64,000 nt of DNA from the NCBI GenBank assembly GCA_023423065.1, contig JAFAGC010000130.1, positions 62,001-126,000 of the forward strand. Reading direction: 5' to 3'. Origin of the DNA: Pseudomonadota bacterium. Its GTDB lineage: Bacteria; Pseudomonadota; Gammaproteobacteria; Steroidobacterales; Steroidobacteraceae. Under the pieces are notes generated by a model, which saw only the letters and a program-made list of their open reading frames with translations, was not told where the DNA came from and searched no databases. The position numbers were made by a program, and so were the translations under genes. Of this stretch, positions 41,258-49,255 are shown in pieces (the first letter of the stretch is position 1; every line of letters starts with the position of its first letter).

Positions 41258-43921
41258 TTGAATGGCGAAGCACAACGCGCCCCCGCGCCAGACACATCGG
41301 CAAGACTCGGTAAGCAGGTTGCCGACAGGTGCTACGTCCACGTCAGCGGCATTGACGAGCTCGATGAGATATCGCGCGACCTGGCGAGTGAAGGCATCCG
41401 AATTTCGGGGCTCACGCCTGGGCACGATTTCAACGTCGTTCGAGTGCGGCCTTCTTGCGGTGAAGTCGCCCTCCTCGACTATGCTCAGTTCTTCGTCGAG
41501 GCGTTCCCAGCATTGGCCCGCAGCTGGCGAGTACATATTCCAACGGAGACCGTTCGTCTCCGCGACTACTCCGCGTCTCTCAATCCGCCGATCCTGCATC
41601 GTAAAGAGCTGTTGCTGACCGCGACGCATCCTGACCGCGCGCAATTCGCCGCACTCACCGCCTCTGCCGAATCGTTGGGGTTATTCGATGACCCGCATCG
41701 CATTGGTTTCAAGGCGCAGTGGCACGAGATCCTGCAACGCCGTGGATACATGGTGTTGGACCACGCATTGCTTCCTATCGGAAATGCCGAGCCTTCGGCA
41801 GATGACACCGAGATCGTTGAGCTCCGCCAGATCCAGCGCCACCTTACGGCGCTATCGCGCACCTCTCTTTCGGCGCCGATTCAGAGCTTGTTGCGCGACG
41901 ATCTCCTGAAACCGGGCACCACATTCTTTGACTACGGATGCGGAAAAGGCGATGACCTTCGAGGACTCGAGGCGCTGAGCATTTCAGGCAGCGGTTGGGA
42001 CCCGTATCACCATCCGACTGGTATTCGCGTGGAGGCGGATGTCATCAACCTCGGATTCGTAATTAACGTGATCGAAGACTTCGATGAACGCGTCGAAGCG
42101 CTCCTCGGTGCCTTCAAGTTGTGTCGTCAAGTCCTGGCGGTTTCTGCGATGTTGGAGGGGGCCGGGAAACCCGGTCGGCCGTTTCGCGATGGGCTACTTA
42201 CGGGACGCAACACGTTCCAGAAGTATTTCACTCAAAGCCAACTCCAGCAGTTCATCGAGGCGGTGTTGGACGAGGAAGCGATTCCAGCGGCCCCGGGTGT
42301 CTTCTATGTGTTTCGAGACCGACTCTTTGAGCAACGCTTCCTCGTTCATCGTCAGAGCAGCCGACTCCGCCGCCACCGCGCTCTGCCTAACCGCTCAACA
42401 ATCGTTGCGCCGAACCAATGGACAGAGCCGACGCCGCATCGCGTGCAACGCCGGGAAGCGCACACAGCAACGCCTCAGGATGAGGTCAGACCTCCACGTC
42501 TAAGACATGCCCGTTCGCCACCCGCGATCGATCAAGCCAAGCAAGAATGTGCATTGCAGTTGTGGAATCGCTGTATCGAGCTTGGGCGGAGCCCAGAGCC
42601 TGATGAAGTGGAAGGGCTTCCGGAAGTCGAGGCCCAATTCAGCTCTTTAGGCAAGGCAGTGAGGTATTGCCTCAAGAACTTCGATCGAGACGCGCTCGAT
42701 AGATCAGGTCATGCACGACGTGACGAGATACTGGTGATCTTGGCAATCGCGCGTTTCTCCAAGCGTCGTCGCTTCCACGACTTCGAAACGCGCCTTCAAC
42801 GCGACATCAAAGCTTTCTTTGGATCATTGGCGAACGCCGAACGCGACGCACAGGCGCTGCTGTTTTCCGTAGGTGATCCTCTTGTACTTAGCGCGGCATG
42901 TTCGGATGCCGCGACACACGGGTTAGGCTACCTGGAGGAAGGCCAATCTCTTCAACTTCACACCTCCTTGGTGGAGCGGCTCTCGCCTGTGCTTCGGGTG
43001 TATATCGCTTGTGCAACAGCACTCTTTGGCGACGTAAGAAATGTGGACTTGGTGAAGCTGCACATCAGTTCTGGAAAAGTAACGTTGATGCGCTTCGATG
43101 ACTTCGTGAACAAGCCGCTCCCCGCAATGACCGAGCGAATCAAGGTAAAGCTCAAAGAGCAGGACATGGACATCTTCCGATACGGAGGTGATTTTCCGGA
43201 GCCCCTGCTCTACGAAAAGTCGCGCTTCATAAATGAGGAGTTCCCAAACTACGCCGAGCAAATCGCATTCGAAGAGAATCTTGCCCAACTCGCGCTAGTC
43301 GACGTCTCCGGGTACGGCCCCTCTGCAAGAGTTATCAACACCGCGCTTAGAACTGCTCGTTGGGAGATTGATGGTTTTGAGCTGCGACGAAGCCGCACAT
43401 TGCCTGGTCTCGAAGAAAGATGCAGCCGATACTTCACGTATCGCGAACTCATCGAAGTAGGCGATACGTGGTCAAACACGAGGACCCCGAATGTCCCAGC
43501 GTCACCGGATACCTTCAACGCGATCGGGGATCTTGCCCGACTGGTGCTTGATCCCGTCGTGGAGTATTTCGGCAAGATCGAAATCACATACGGCTTCTGC
43601 TCGGCAACGCTGGCGCGGCAGATCAAGCGCGGCATAGATCCGAAACTCGATCAGCACGCATCATATGAGCTCAATACGCGGGGCAAGCGCATCTGCGATC
43701 GCGGGGGGGCCGCCGTTGATTTCATTGTTCAAGACGAAAACATGCTGGAGGTCGCTCAATGGATCGCCACGAATACACCCTTCGATCGCCTTTACTACTA
43801 CGGACAGTCTCGACCGCTTCATGTGAGTTTCGGCCCTGATGCACGCCGCGAGTTGATTGAAATCGAGGAGATTAATGGACGAAGAATGCCGCGAAGGTGG
43901 CGCCACTCATCGGCGAACTAA
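41258..43921 (+). CDS. Dnd-associated putative methyltransferase, extended form
   Basis: An 887-residue protein from the TTG at 41258, which has AAGGAAG seven bases upstream. A GTG at 41159 would add 33 unconvincing residues. The middle part is the DNA phosphorothioation-associated putative methyltransferase family: FDDPHRIGFKAQWHEILQRR, RHLTALSRTSLS, then an AdoMet-type glycine loop FFDYGCGKGDD (about residues 223-233) and FVINVIEDFDERVEALLGAF. About 90 N-terminal residues and over 400 C-terminal residues have no domain I recognise, although known members are about half this length. It might modify or read DNA alongside the helicase system. The methyl-transfer chemistry is unproven for the family. 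Confidence 0.8.
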   Translation: MNGEAQRAPAPDTSARLGKQVADRCYVHVSGIDELDEISRDLASEGIRISGLTPGHDFNVVRVRPSCGEVALLDYAQFFVEAFPALARSWRVHIPTETVRLRDYSASLNPPILHRKELLLTATHPDRAQFAALTASAESLGLFDDPHRIGFKAQWHEILQRRGYMVLDHALLPIGNAEPSADDTEIVELRQIQRHLTALSRTSLSAPIQSLLRDDLLKPGTTFFDYGCGKGDDLRGLEALSISGSGWDPYHHPTGIRVEADVINLGFVINVIEDFDERVEALLGAFKLCRQVLAVSAMLEGAGKPGRPFRDGLLTGRNTFQKYFTQSQLQQFIEAVLDEEAIPAAPGVFYVFRDRLFEQRFLVHRQSSRLRRHRALPNRSTIVAPNQWTEPTPHRVQRREAHTATPQDEVRPPRLRHARSPPAIDQAKQECALQLWNRCIELGRSPEPDEVEGLPEVEAQFSSLGKAVRYCLKNFDRDALDRSGHARRDEILVILAIARFSKRRRFHDFETRLQRDIKAFFGSLANAERDAQALLFSVGDPLVLSAACSDAATHGLGYLEEGQSLQLHTSLVERLSPVLRVYIACATALFGDVRNVDLVKLHISSGKVTLMRFDDFVNKPLPAMTERIKVKLKEQDMDIFRYGGDFPEPLLYEKSRFINEEFPNYAEQIAFEENLAQLALVDVSGYGPSARVINTALRTARWEIDGFELRRSRTLPGLEERCSRYFTYRELIEVGDTWSNTRTPNVPASPDTFNAIGDLARLVLDPVVEYFGKIEITYGFCSATLARQIKRGIDPKLDQHASYELNTRGKRICDRGGAAVDFIVQDENMLEVAQWIATNTPFDRLYYYGQSRPLHVSFGPDARRELIEIEEINGRRMPRRWRHSSAN

Positions 43922-43971
43922 CAGCTCAGAATCCGAATTGGGCGATCGATTGCTGGTCGCTTGCCAGAAGG

Positions 43972-44985
43972 CTATCGCACGCGAGGAGGTTTCTCCCGAG
44001 AGCTGTCGGAAAGCCCGGTAGCGATCCACTCCCGATCCGTTTGTGGTTCTGACATGCGCTCGATGAACTTCAAGACTTCGTCAGCTAGCTGGCGATGCCC
44101 GCCTTCTACCAACCGATCTGTCGTTGCGCGCCATCCGTGTTTGACGTTCTCGCGAGTCGTGAGCAAAGCACTTTTACCCTGCTCAATGCGAATATTGCCG
44201 CGCGACAGTTCGGCGGCGACTGACTCGACCCGCTCTCGCACGTGGCTTGAGGCCCCTCGCAGGCTGGCTCGAAAGATTCCGTCCTTCGCCGATTTTCTGT
44301 CTTGTCCACGAACTGCACGCTCGGTAGCGTTCGCCGGCACACCGAGTTGCCGCAAATTCTTCGCGAACTCGGACCGCCAATGCCGCAGTTTTGCTTTTCT
44401 AATATTCAGACGCACACCTTGCTCGTTCATCGCTTTCAGCACTAGGTGAACGTGCGGATGGTCTTCGTCTGTATGCAGGACGAACGCGTATCGGTGCTGC
44501 CCCCAGAACTCTTCCCGCGCCAGGTTACGAACGGCAGTGAGCACTTTGTCCGGCGGCGTTCCGGCAGGCATCGAAAACATCAGCTTATGAACCAACTTCG
44601 CTGGAGTTCTTCCTTGCGTCCCAGCGAGCGCGGTTTGGCGCCGAGCATCGTCGATATCCAGATCCCATTCCTCTAAGAGTGCCATTCCCCTTTCATCTTG
44701 GAGTCCAAGTCCGGAATCAGTTTCTAACTCGAGCCCTCCGTATCGACTGATGTAGTCGAGATGGTTTGCTGCGGCCTTCAGGTCGTTGCTCGCTCGCGGA
44801 AGTACCTTCACCATCACTTCGGGCGTGCGCTTTACTGTCCGGCGAATCTGCTCTACCTGTTCATGTGTTAGACGACCACCGTTTTCACGCGGCCCACCAC
44901 GACCGTAGGACACGATGTCGAACAGTGCTTCGCCTCCGCTTGGAACCCTAAACTTGGGCATGGCCAACGCTCCAGCTTGTGACAT
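43972..44985 (-). CDS. relaxase (MobA/VirD2-like nuclease domain)
   Basis: A 337-residue conjugative relaxase. The metal-binding histidine motif is HTDEDHPHVHLVLKA, followed by RKAKLRHWRSEFAKNLRQLG, a typical segment of plasmid and ICE mobilisation nucleases. An upstream tyrosine in LDYISRYGG is a candidate for covalent attachment to nicked DNA. Only the nuclease domain is present. The LPD7-type domain often fused to such relaxases is in separate genes at 51.5-53.4 kb. It overlaps the MobC-like gene by 38 bases and lies next to an RP4-like nic sequence. Confidence 0.85.
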   Translation of the reverse strand: MSQAGALAMPKFRVPSGGEALFDIVSYGRGGPRENGGRLTHEQVEQIRRTVKRTPEVMVKVLPRASNDLKAAANHLDYISRYGGLELETDSGLGLQDERGMALLEEWDLDIDDARRQTALAGTQGRTPAKLVHKLMFSMPAGTPPDKVLTAVRNLAREEFWGQHRYAFVLHTDEDHPHVHLVLKAMNEQGVRLNIRKAKLRHWRSEFAKNLRQLGVPANATERAVRGQDRKSAKDGIFRASLRGASSHVRERVESVAAELSRGNIRIEQGKSALLTTRENVKHGWRATTDRLVEGGHRQLADEVLKFIERMSEPQTDREWIATGLSDSSREKPPRVR

Positions 44986-45493
44986 TGGCCTTCAGAAGCT
45001 CCCTAGTGCTCTCACGTAGCGCTTCGCAGATCTTGAGCATCGCCCGCAACTCTTCACGCACCGAGCTAGGCAATCTGCCACCCTCGTTTGCGACCTTGGC
45101 GATCTGATTGATGTTCCGCCCGATGGAAGCGAGCTCTGCGATGCTTCGCTTTAGCGCCAGCAGCTCGCCCTTCGGCAATGGCGATTGCGAGCGTAGGTGG
45201 GCGCGCACAAGGACGGAGACATAGGTCGCCGCTGGCAATGCCCGGGCAGCCGCGCGCTCACGCAATAGCCTTTCATCCTCCGCTTGCAGGCGAACGGTTA
45301 AGCGTACTGGTCGCTTGGCGTTTTCTCCCGGCAAGTCCACAGCGCGCTCCGGACCATCGGCACCTCGGAGCATGACTCCGAGCAGCTGTTTGAGGAGCGC
45401 TGATTCAGTCTTGTTCTCGCGATGCGCGAGTGTCCGAAAGGCCTCCTTCATCTCCGGTGAGACTTGAACTGCGATAAGTGCGCGCGATGACAT
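44948..45493 (-). CDS. MobC-like relaxosome accessory protein
   Basis: A 181-residue protein with the mobilisation-protein signature SIGRNINQIAKVANEG and an N-terminal region (MSSRALIAVQVSPEMKEAF) that looks like a ribbon-helix-helix DNA binder. It should bind near oriT and help the relaxase open the DNA. Its coding start lies ten bases from the oriT-like hairpin, so it probably also controls its own promoter. The relaxase gene overlaps its end. Confidence 0.82.
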   Translation of the reverse strand: MSSRALIAVQVSPEMKEAFRTLAHRENKTESALLKQLLGVMLRGADGPERAVDLPGENAKRPVRLTVRLQAEDERLLRERAAARALPAATYVSVLVRAHLRSQSPLPKGELLALKRSIAELASIGRNINQIAKVANEGGRLPSSVREELRAMLKICEALRESTRELLKANVTSWSVGHAQV

Positions 45494-45502
45494 TGAGCGG
45501 AA

Positions 45503-45536
45503 GTGTTAAACACCAGCGGCCGCGAGGCTATCCTGC
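45503..45536. other. candidate oriT with RP4-like nic site
   Basis: A perfect inverted repeat GTGTTAAACAC (45503-45513) is followed 15 bases on by TATCCTGC (45529-45536), identical to the core of the RP4/IncP nic region, where cleavage falls between G and C. Its place directly upstream of the mobC-relaxase operon is where oriT is expected. Function is inferred from these matches. Confidence 0.6.
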
Positions 45537-45581
45537 ATTTCGCTCAAAATTGCGCCGAAACTTCACGCTCGCTCCACGTCG

Positions 45582-45890
45582 TTACTTCTCCTCGTGAGGC
45601 TGCCTGGAAGCTTGCCGTGATTTGCCCGTTGCCTTCCCCGACCTCGGTACCTTGCTCGGACGTGGCGGCTGACGGAACAAAAATGCGTCCACAATCTCGG
45701 GCCATGCCGCTCGAAACGCGGCCTCGCCCTCCTGCGTATCGAGCGACCGCAGCAAGTCCGCCGGCATGTGCTCGGCTGAGGATTGGGCAATTAGTCGGGC
45801 GAGGCGGTTAAGGATCTCCTGCCCCTCCGGACTCTTTAGGCGCTCATCAAGTGCTTTCCGGGACGCATCATCCAGCTTCAGTTCAGCCAT
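45582..45890 (-). CDS. hypothetical protein
   Basis: A 102-residue protein with a good ribosome binding site (GGGGAGA) before its ATG. The N-terminal half is helical (ILNRLARLIAQSSAEHMPAD) and the C-terminal tail is basic and Ser/Pro-rich, suggesting nucleic-acid contact. Such small proteins are common near transfer origins. I do not recognise the family. Confidence 0.6.
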   Translation of the reverse strand: MAELKLDDASRKALDERLKSPEGQEILNRLARLIAQSSAEHMPADLLRSLDTQEGEAAFRAAWPEIVDAFLFRQPPRPSKVPRSGKATGKSRQASRQPHEEK

Positions 45891-45958
45891 GAAATCTCCC
45901 CTGCTCCGTCAATTCCGGGAAGAGGGTACCTGCGAGCACCCCCTCCCCGGCAACCGGA

Positions 45959-46783
45959 CTACCCTACCAGCGCCTCCCGGGCCATATCCCAGAGCGCTCC
46001 ATTGAGCTTCACGTCCTGGCGGATCGAAGTGATTCGACGTGTGCGCGTCAGCCTTCCGGTTGCAGACCGCCGGCTCAATCCACCGGTAAGCAGGTTTTCC
46101 TGGACCCGATTGAGCACGCTCCAGAGGTCATCGCCAGCATCGTCTGGTCGCCGGCAAGTCAGCAGCTGCGACGGCTGCATGCCGCTCTCCACTGGCACCG
46201 GGAATCGCAACGCGAGGGCGCGCTCCGCGAAAGCGATCTGTTCATCCAAGAACATGGCCCGCTCCTCCATGCGTTCGACCTGGCGCGCGAGGCCTTCGAA
46301 CTGCTCGCAGATCTTGAGCGCGCCAGTGACGACCTCGTCAACCACATCGCCGCGGTGTGAGACGCAGTACGCCGGAAACGCACCGTGAGAGACGATGAGT
46401 CCATTGGTGCAGACGACTCGATACAGGCCCATCCTCAGTTGATAGGCGCTGGTGCCATCGTGACTGTTCAGAAAGACGATCTCCGGAATCGAGTCCTTGA
46501 GCTGAACCGTCTCGAACCGCCGGCGCAGCCGAAGCGCATGGCGTGCATGCTGCGGACTGGTCGTGCGCGTTTGCGCCTGGCGGACGTCCATCGGCACAAA
46601 GCCAGCGCTCATGAGACCTGACAGCACGCGCTCGGTAGGAATGAAGGTGTACTTGGAACTTGTGCGCTCATGCGCGCCGCTGGCGAACACAGCCGGTGCG
46701 CGTTCGCGTAAGGCATCGAGCGTCAGCGGCTGAGTGAACGCACTGGCGCGCGACGAGAATGACGTATCTGACATCGTATTCAT
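45959..46783 (-). CDS. DUF932 family protein
   Basis: A 274-residue DUF932 protein, a family common on plasmids, phages and ICEs, of unknown function but often linked to antirestriction or replication. The typical core reads SSKYTFIPTERVL, VPMDVRQAQTRT and ARHALRLRRRFETVQL, then LRMGLYRVVCTNGLIV. The ATG at 46783 has GAGGATC upstream. The frame continues upstream only because it runs through the structured leader RNA, so the longer version is rejected. It is the first of three genes headed by the same leader. Confidence 0.85.
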   Translation of the reverse strand: MNTMSDTSFSSRASAFTQPLTLDALRERAPAVFASGAHERTSSKYTFIPTERVLSGLMSAGFVPMDVRQAQTRTTSPQHARHALRLRRRFETVQLKDSIPEIVFLNSHDGTSAYQLRMGLYRVVCTNGLIVSHGAFPAYCVSHRGDVVDEVVTGALKICEQFEGLARQVERMEERAMFLDEQIAFAERALALRFPVPVESGMQPSQLLTCRRPDDAGDDLWSVLNRVQENLLTGGLSRRSATGRLTRTRRITSIRQDVKLNGALWDMAREALVG

Positions 46784-46807
46784 GGATTGATCCTCGAGAA
46801 GCTTCTT

Positions 46808-46951
46808 GGGCGGGATTGCCCAGAGCCCCCGGATCACGGCGCGCGCAGCGGTCAAGGATCGAAGACCGCCGCAGGCGGCGAGTGCGTCCGCACTCGTCCT
46901 TGACGGCGAGCACGTCGTGATAGGCTGCAATCGAATCAGACAATCCCGCCC
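46808..46951 (-). ncRNA. structured leader RNA, radC-motif type, copy A
   Basis: This leader lies just upstream of the DUF932 start. The outer stem is CAATCCCGCCC pairing with GGGCGGGATTG. Inside are a long stem (TCCTTGAC with GTCAAGGA) and two hairpins, GAGTGC/GCACTC at 46880-46895 and CCGCC/GGCGG. Copies B and C fold the same way. The context, ahead of RadC, antirestriction and other mobile-element genes, matches the published radC RNA motif, though I cannot run a covariance model. Confidence 0.75.
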
Positions 46952-47050
46952 TCTTCCTTTCAGTTCTGCACTCTGGCTTCACTGACGATGTGCGTGGACC
47001 TATGAAGGGAAAGTGCGCCGAACCCAAGGCGGGCCCGGCGCACAGGGAAC

Positions 47051-47464
47051 TCAGTCAATAGCCGAAAAGATCAGTGCCGCCTCCTCATGGTTCAACCCGA
47101 ACTCCCGCAGCCGGTGGAAGTGCTCGCTGAAGGTGTCGTTTGAGTATTCGAATGACAGTTGGCTGAAGGCAAACAAACACACTGCGATTCCCGCAGCATC
47201 GGCGCTCATCCGTTCCGAGAATCCGTTGCTGTCGATCCGTAGCTCGTACGCGGCTTCCGGCGGCGCCATGTAGAAACCGCCATTGCTGAGCTCGTAGAAC
47301 TTCCAAAGACCACCGTCATATGCACTCGCGAACCGCGACATGAAGTCGTAGATGCGCTCTTCAACGGTGAGCATGTGCATTCCGAAGTGCCGCGGCAAGG
47401 TTCCGATTCGCGCATGCTCCAATACCAGGTACGCCTCAATCTTCGTGGGTGAGCTCGTCGTCAT
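47051..47464 (-). CDS. ardB: antirestriction protein ArdB/KlcA family
   Basis: This 137-residue protein has the ArdB/KlcA signature: FASAYDGGLWKFYELSNGGF, then YMAPP, and FSERMSADAAGIAVCLFAF. ArdB proteins protect incoming conjugative DNA from type I restriction without mimicking DNA. Start at 47464 directly behind leader copy B. On this element it would act in the recipient cell during establishment, beside RadC and DUF932. Length is slightly short of the usual 140-150 residues but the core is complete. Confidence 0.88.
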   Translation of the reverse strand: MTTSSPTKIEAYLVLEHARIGTLPRHFGMHMLTVEERIYDFMSRFASAYDGGLWKFYELSNGGFYMAPPEAAYELRIDSNGFSERMSADAAGIAVCLFAFSQLSFEYSNDTFSEHFHRLREFGLNHEEAALIFSAID

Positions 47465-47484
47465 GGATTTCTCCGATGGGTCTT

Positions 47485-47626
47485 GGGCGGGATTGCCCGC
47501 GACTCCCGGATCACGGCGCGCGCAGCGGTCAAGGATCGACGACCGCCGTTAGGCGGCGAGTGCGTCCGCACTCGTCCTTGACGGCGAGCACGGCGTGATA
47601 GGCTGAAGCAATAAGTAATCCCGCCC
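47485..47626 (-). ncRNA. structured leader RNA, radC-motif type, copy B
   Basis: The second copy, upstream of the ArdB gene, has the same outer stem (AATCCCGCCC with GGGCGGGATT), long inner stem and hairpins (GAGTGC/GCACTC at 47558-47573). The loop between CCGCC and GGCGG differs from copy A (gtta instead of gca), while the stems are kept. Confidence 0.75.
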
Positions 47627-47696
47627 TCTTCTTCTTCGCCTCCCTGGTTCAAACTACCGCGAGCGTTAGATTTCGCGGTCTAAGAGGAGAAGCCTG

Positions 47697-48245
47697 ATGC
47701 GCTGCGCAATGACCGGTCTTCCGATGCGTGACACGTCGGAAGGCATCTACGACGACGGTGAGTGGATCAGCTGGGACTGGATCAATGGTCAGATCGCCGA
47801 TCAGGAGCTGCAGCGTGAGTTTCCGAAGGCGAACGTCGAGGTTGTGAAGATCTTTCACGATCTCGTAACCCTGGCTGAGGCCTACAAGCATGAGACAGGT
47901 CGCTACCTTCAGATCTGGGGAGAGCTCGGGGAGCTCTATGCGGAGATCAAGTTTGGCGTCGAGCGTCATCGACCCGGAACGAAAGGTTCCGACGGTCGCC
48001 TTGGCAATGATTGGATAGAGGTCAAGACAATCTCCCCCGAGAAGGGAGGCGAAACCGTTCATGTAAAGAGGGCGGGCAACTTCAACAAGCTCTTGGTCGT
48101 CAGGGTCAGCGAGGATTTCGAGTTCGAAGCGAAGCTCATTGATAGAAAGCTTCTCGGCAAGTCCAAGGGCAAACTGGCCAAGGTCAAGTGGTCGCGCCAC
48201 CCGGGTCTTGAGGAGAAGGATCCGGAGGCAACCCTTCTCCCCTGA
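47697..48245 (+). CDS. hypothetical protein with PD-(D/E)XK-like motif
   Basis: A 182-residue protein with a strong ribosome binding site (AGAGGAGA, seven bases before ATG). The centre reads WGELGELYAEIKFGVERH, then GSDGRLGNDWIEVKTISP, where Asp and the E-V-K trio in beta-strand context resemble a PD-(D/E)XK nuclease core, followed by a GNFNKLLVVRV strand. It is the only plus-strand gene in this leader-RNA cluster and converges on radC. Nuclease activity is a motif-based guess. It may equally be a homing or DNA-processing factor of the element. Confidence 0.7.
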   Translation: MRCAMTGLPMRDTSEGIYDDGEWISWDWINGQIADQELQREFPKANVEVVKIFHDLVTLAEAYKHETGRYLQIWGELGELYAEIKFGVERHRPGTKGSDGRLGNDWIEVKTISPEKGGETVHVKRAGNFNKLLVVRVSEDFEFEAKLIDRKLLGKSKGKLAKVKWSRHPGLEEKDPEATLLP

Positions 48246-48253
48246 ACCGGACG

Positions 48254-48820
48254 CTAGAGCAGGCCTCGTTCCGCGAAAGACAGCGTCTGTCCCGCTCCGA
48301 CCACCAGGTGGTCGAGCGTCCGAATGTCGACGAGTGCCAGCGCATCTCGCAACCGCCGCGTGATGAGTTCGTCGGCCTGACTGGCCTCCGCCACTCCGCT
48401 TGGGTGATTGTGCGCAAAGATCACCGCGGCGGCGTTGTGGCGCAGCGCGCACTTCACGACTTCGCGAGGGTGGACGCTCGCGCCATCGATGGTGCCAGCA
48501 AACAGAATGTCGCTGGCAATTAACCGATGTCGATTGTCGAGAGCGAGAACGATGAACAGCTCCCGTTCCTGCGGAGCCAGCATTGTCTTCAGGTACTCGC
48601 GGGTCGCGCTCGGCGCATTTAGAGAAACGCCACTCGCACCGGCGAGGCGAAGGAGAATGCCGCGCGCCTGCTCGAGTACCTGTGTCTCGTCGGCGGTCAG
48701 CCGTGAGTTCGCTTGCAGCAGATCAATACCGGACTCGACAAGATAGGTTCGACGCACTCGAGGCCTGCGAACCGAAGACTGTTGTGAGGAGCTTTCGCTC
48801 GCCCGTGTTTCATTGTTCAT
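48254..48820 (-). CDS. radC: RadC family (JAB domain) protein
   Basis: This 188-residue RadC/JAB protein has the metalloprotease-like motif [17 protein letters not shown], with two histidines and a distal aspartate, and the strand [16 protein letters not shown] at the end. Its function is unknown. The historical DNA-repair label is not supported by evidence, and mobile elements often carry their own copy. The ATG at 48820 follows AAGGA. The upstream in-frame codons are leader RNA. It overlaps nothing and is headed by leader copy C. Confidence 0.9.
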   Translation of the reverse strand: MNNETRASESSSQQSSVRRPRVRRTYLVESGIDLLQANSRLTADETQVLEQARGILLRLAGASGVSLNAPSATREYLKTMLAPQERELFIVLALDNRHRLIASDILFAGTIDGASVHPREVVKCALRHNAAAVIFAHNHPSGVAEASQADELITRRLRDALALVDIRTLDHLVVGAGQTLSFAERGLL

Positions 48821-48844
48821 GACGACAGATCCTTGGATTCTCTT

Positions 48845-48985
48845 GGGCGGAATTGCCCGGATCGTCGGCATCACGGCGCGCGCAGCCGTCAAGGATCGAA
48901 GACCGCCGGAGGCGGCGAGCGCCTCCGCGCTCGTCCTTGACGGCGAGCACGGCGTGATAGGCTCAAGATTTACTGCAATCCGCCC
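48845..48985 (-). ncRNA. structured leader RNA, radC-motif type, copy C
   Basis: The third copy, upstream of radC. One hairpin is GAGCGC/GCGCTC at 48917-48932, whereas A and B have GAGTGC/GCACTC: a T-A pair replaced by C-G on both sides. This compensatory change is direct evidence that the stem pairs. The outer stem is also present, with one bulged base. Confidence 0.78.
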
Positions 48986-49255
48986 GCCTATTTCTATTTG
49001 TTAGGGATTGCGTCTTTGGATTGACTCGTATGAGCATCGTCATATTTGGTCCGCTGCTCGAAATGCTGATAGTCAGTTCAGGCCGCCTCGTCCTAAGCCG
49101 CCGAGCGAAAACTGTGCGTCAGTTTGCATTCTTATCGATCGAATCGCCGACTAGCTGGCTCAACCTGCGGACCAGCAGGGCAAAATTCCGTGGTTTCGTT
49201 ACCGTGTGGCACGTACACAAATACTTTTGGCGGCATTCCAACAGGGACTAAGCAC

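Noticed and set aside
45901..45960. GC-rich hairpin after the DUF932 gene as a terminator
   Set aside because: The stem has several mismatches and no T-run follows it, and it lies between same-strand genes.
46784..46930. In-frame N-terminal extension of the DUF932 gene
   Set aside because: These codons translate leader RNA copy A. The same peptide pattern recurs upstream of radC, and a good ribosome binding site supports the start at 46783.
46808..48985. The three 140-base repeats as CRISPR or insertion-sequence ends
   Set aside because: Copies are over 0.6 kb apart, each sits before a gene in the same orientation, and they fold into conserved stems. They fit leader RNAs, not CRISPR or transposon ends.
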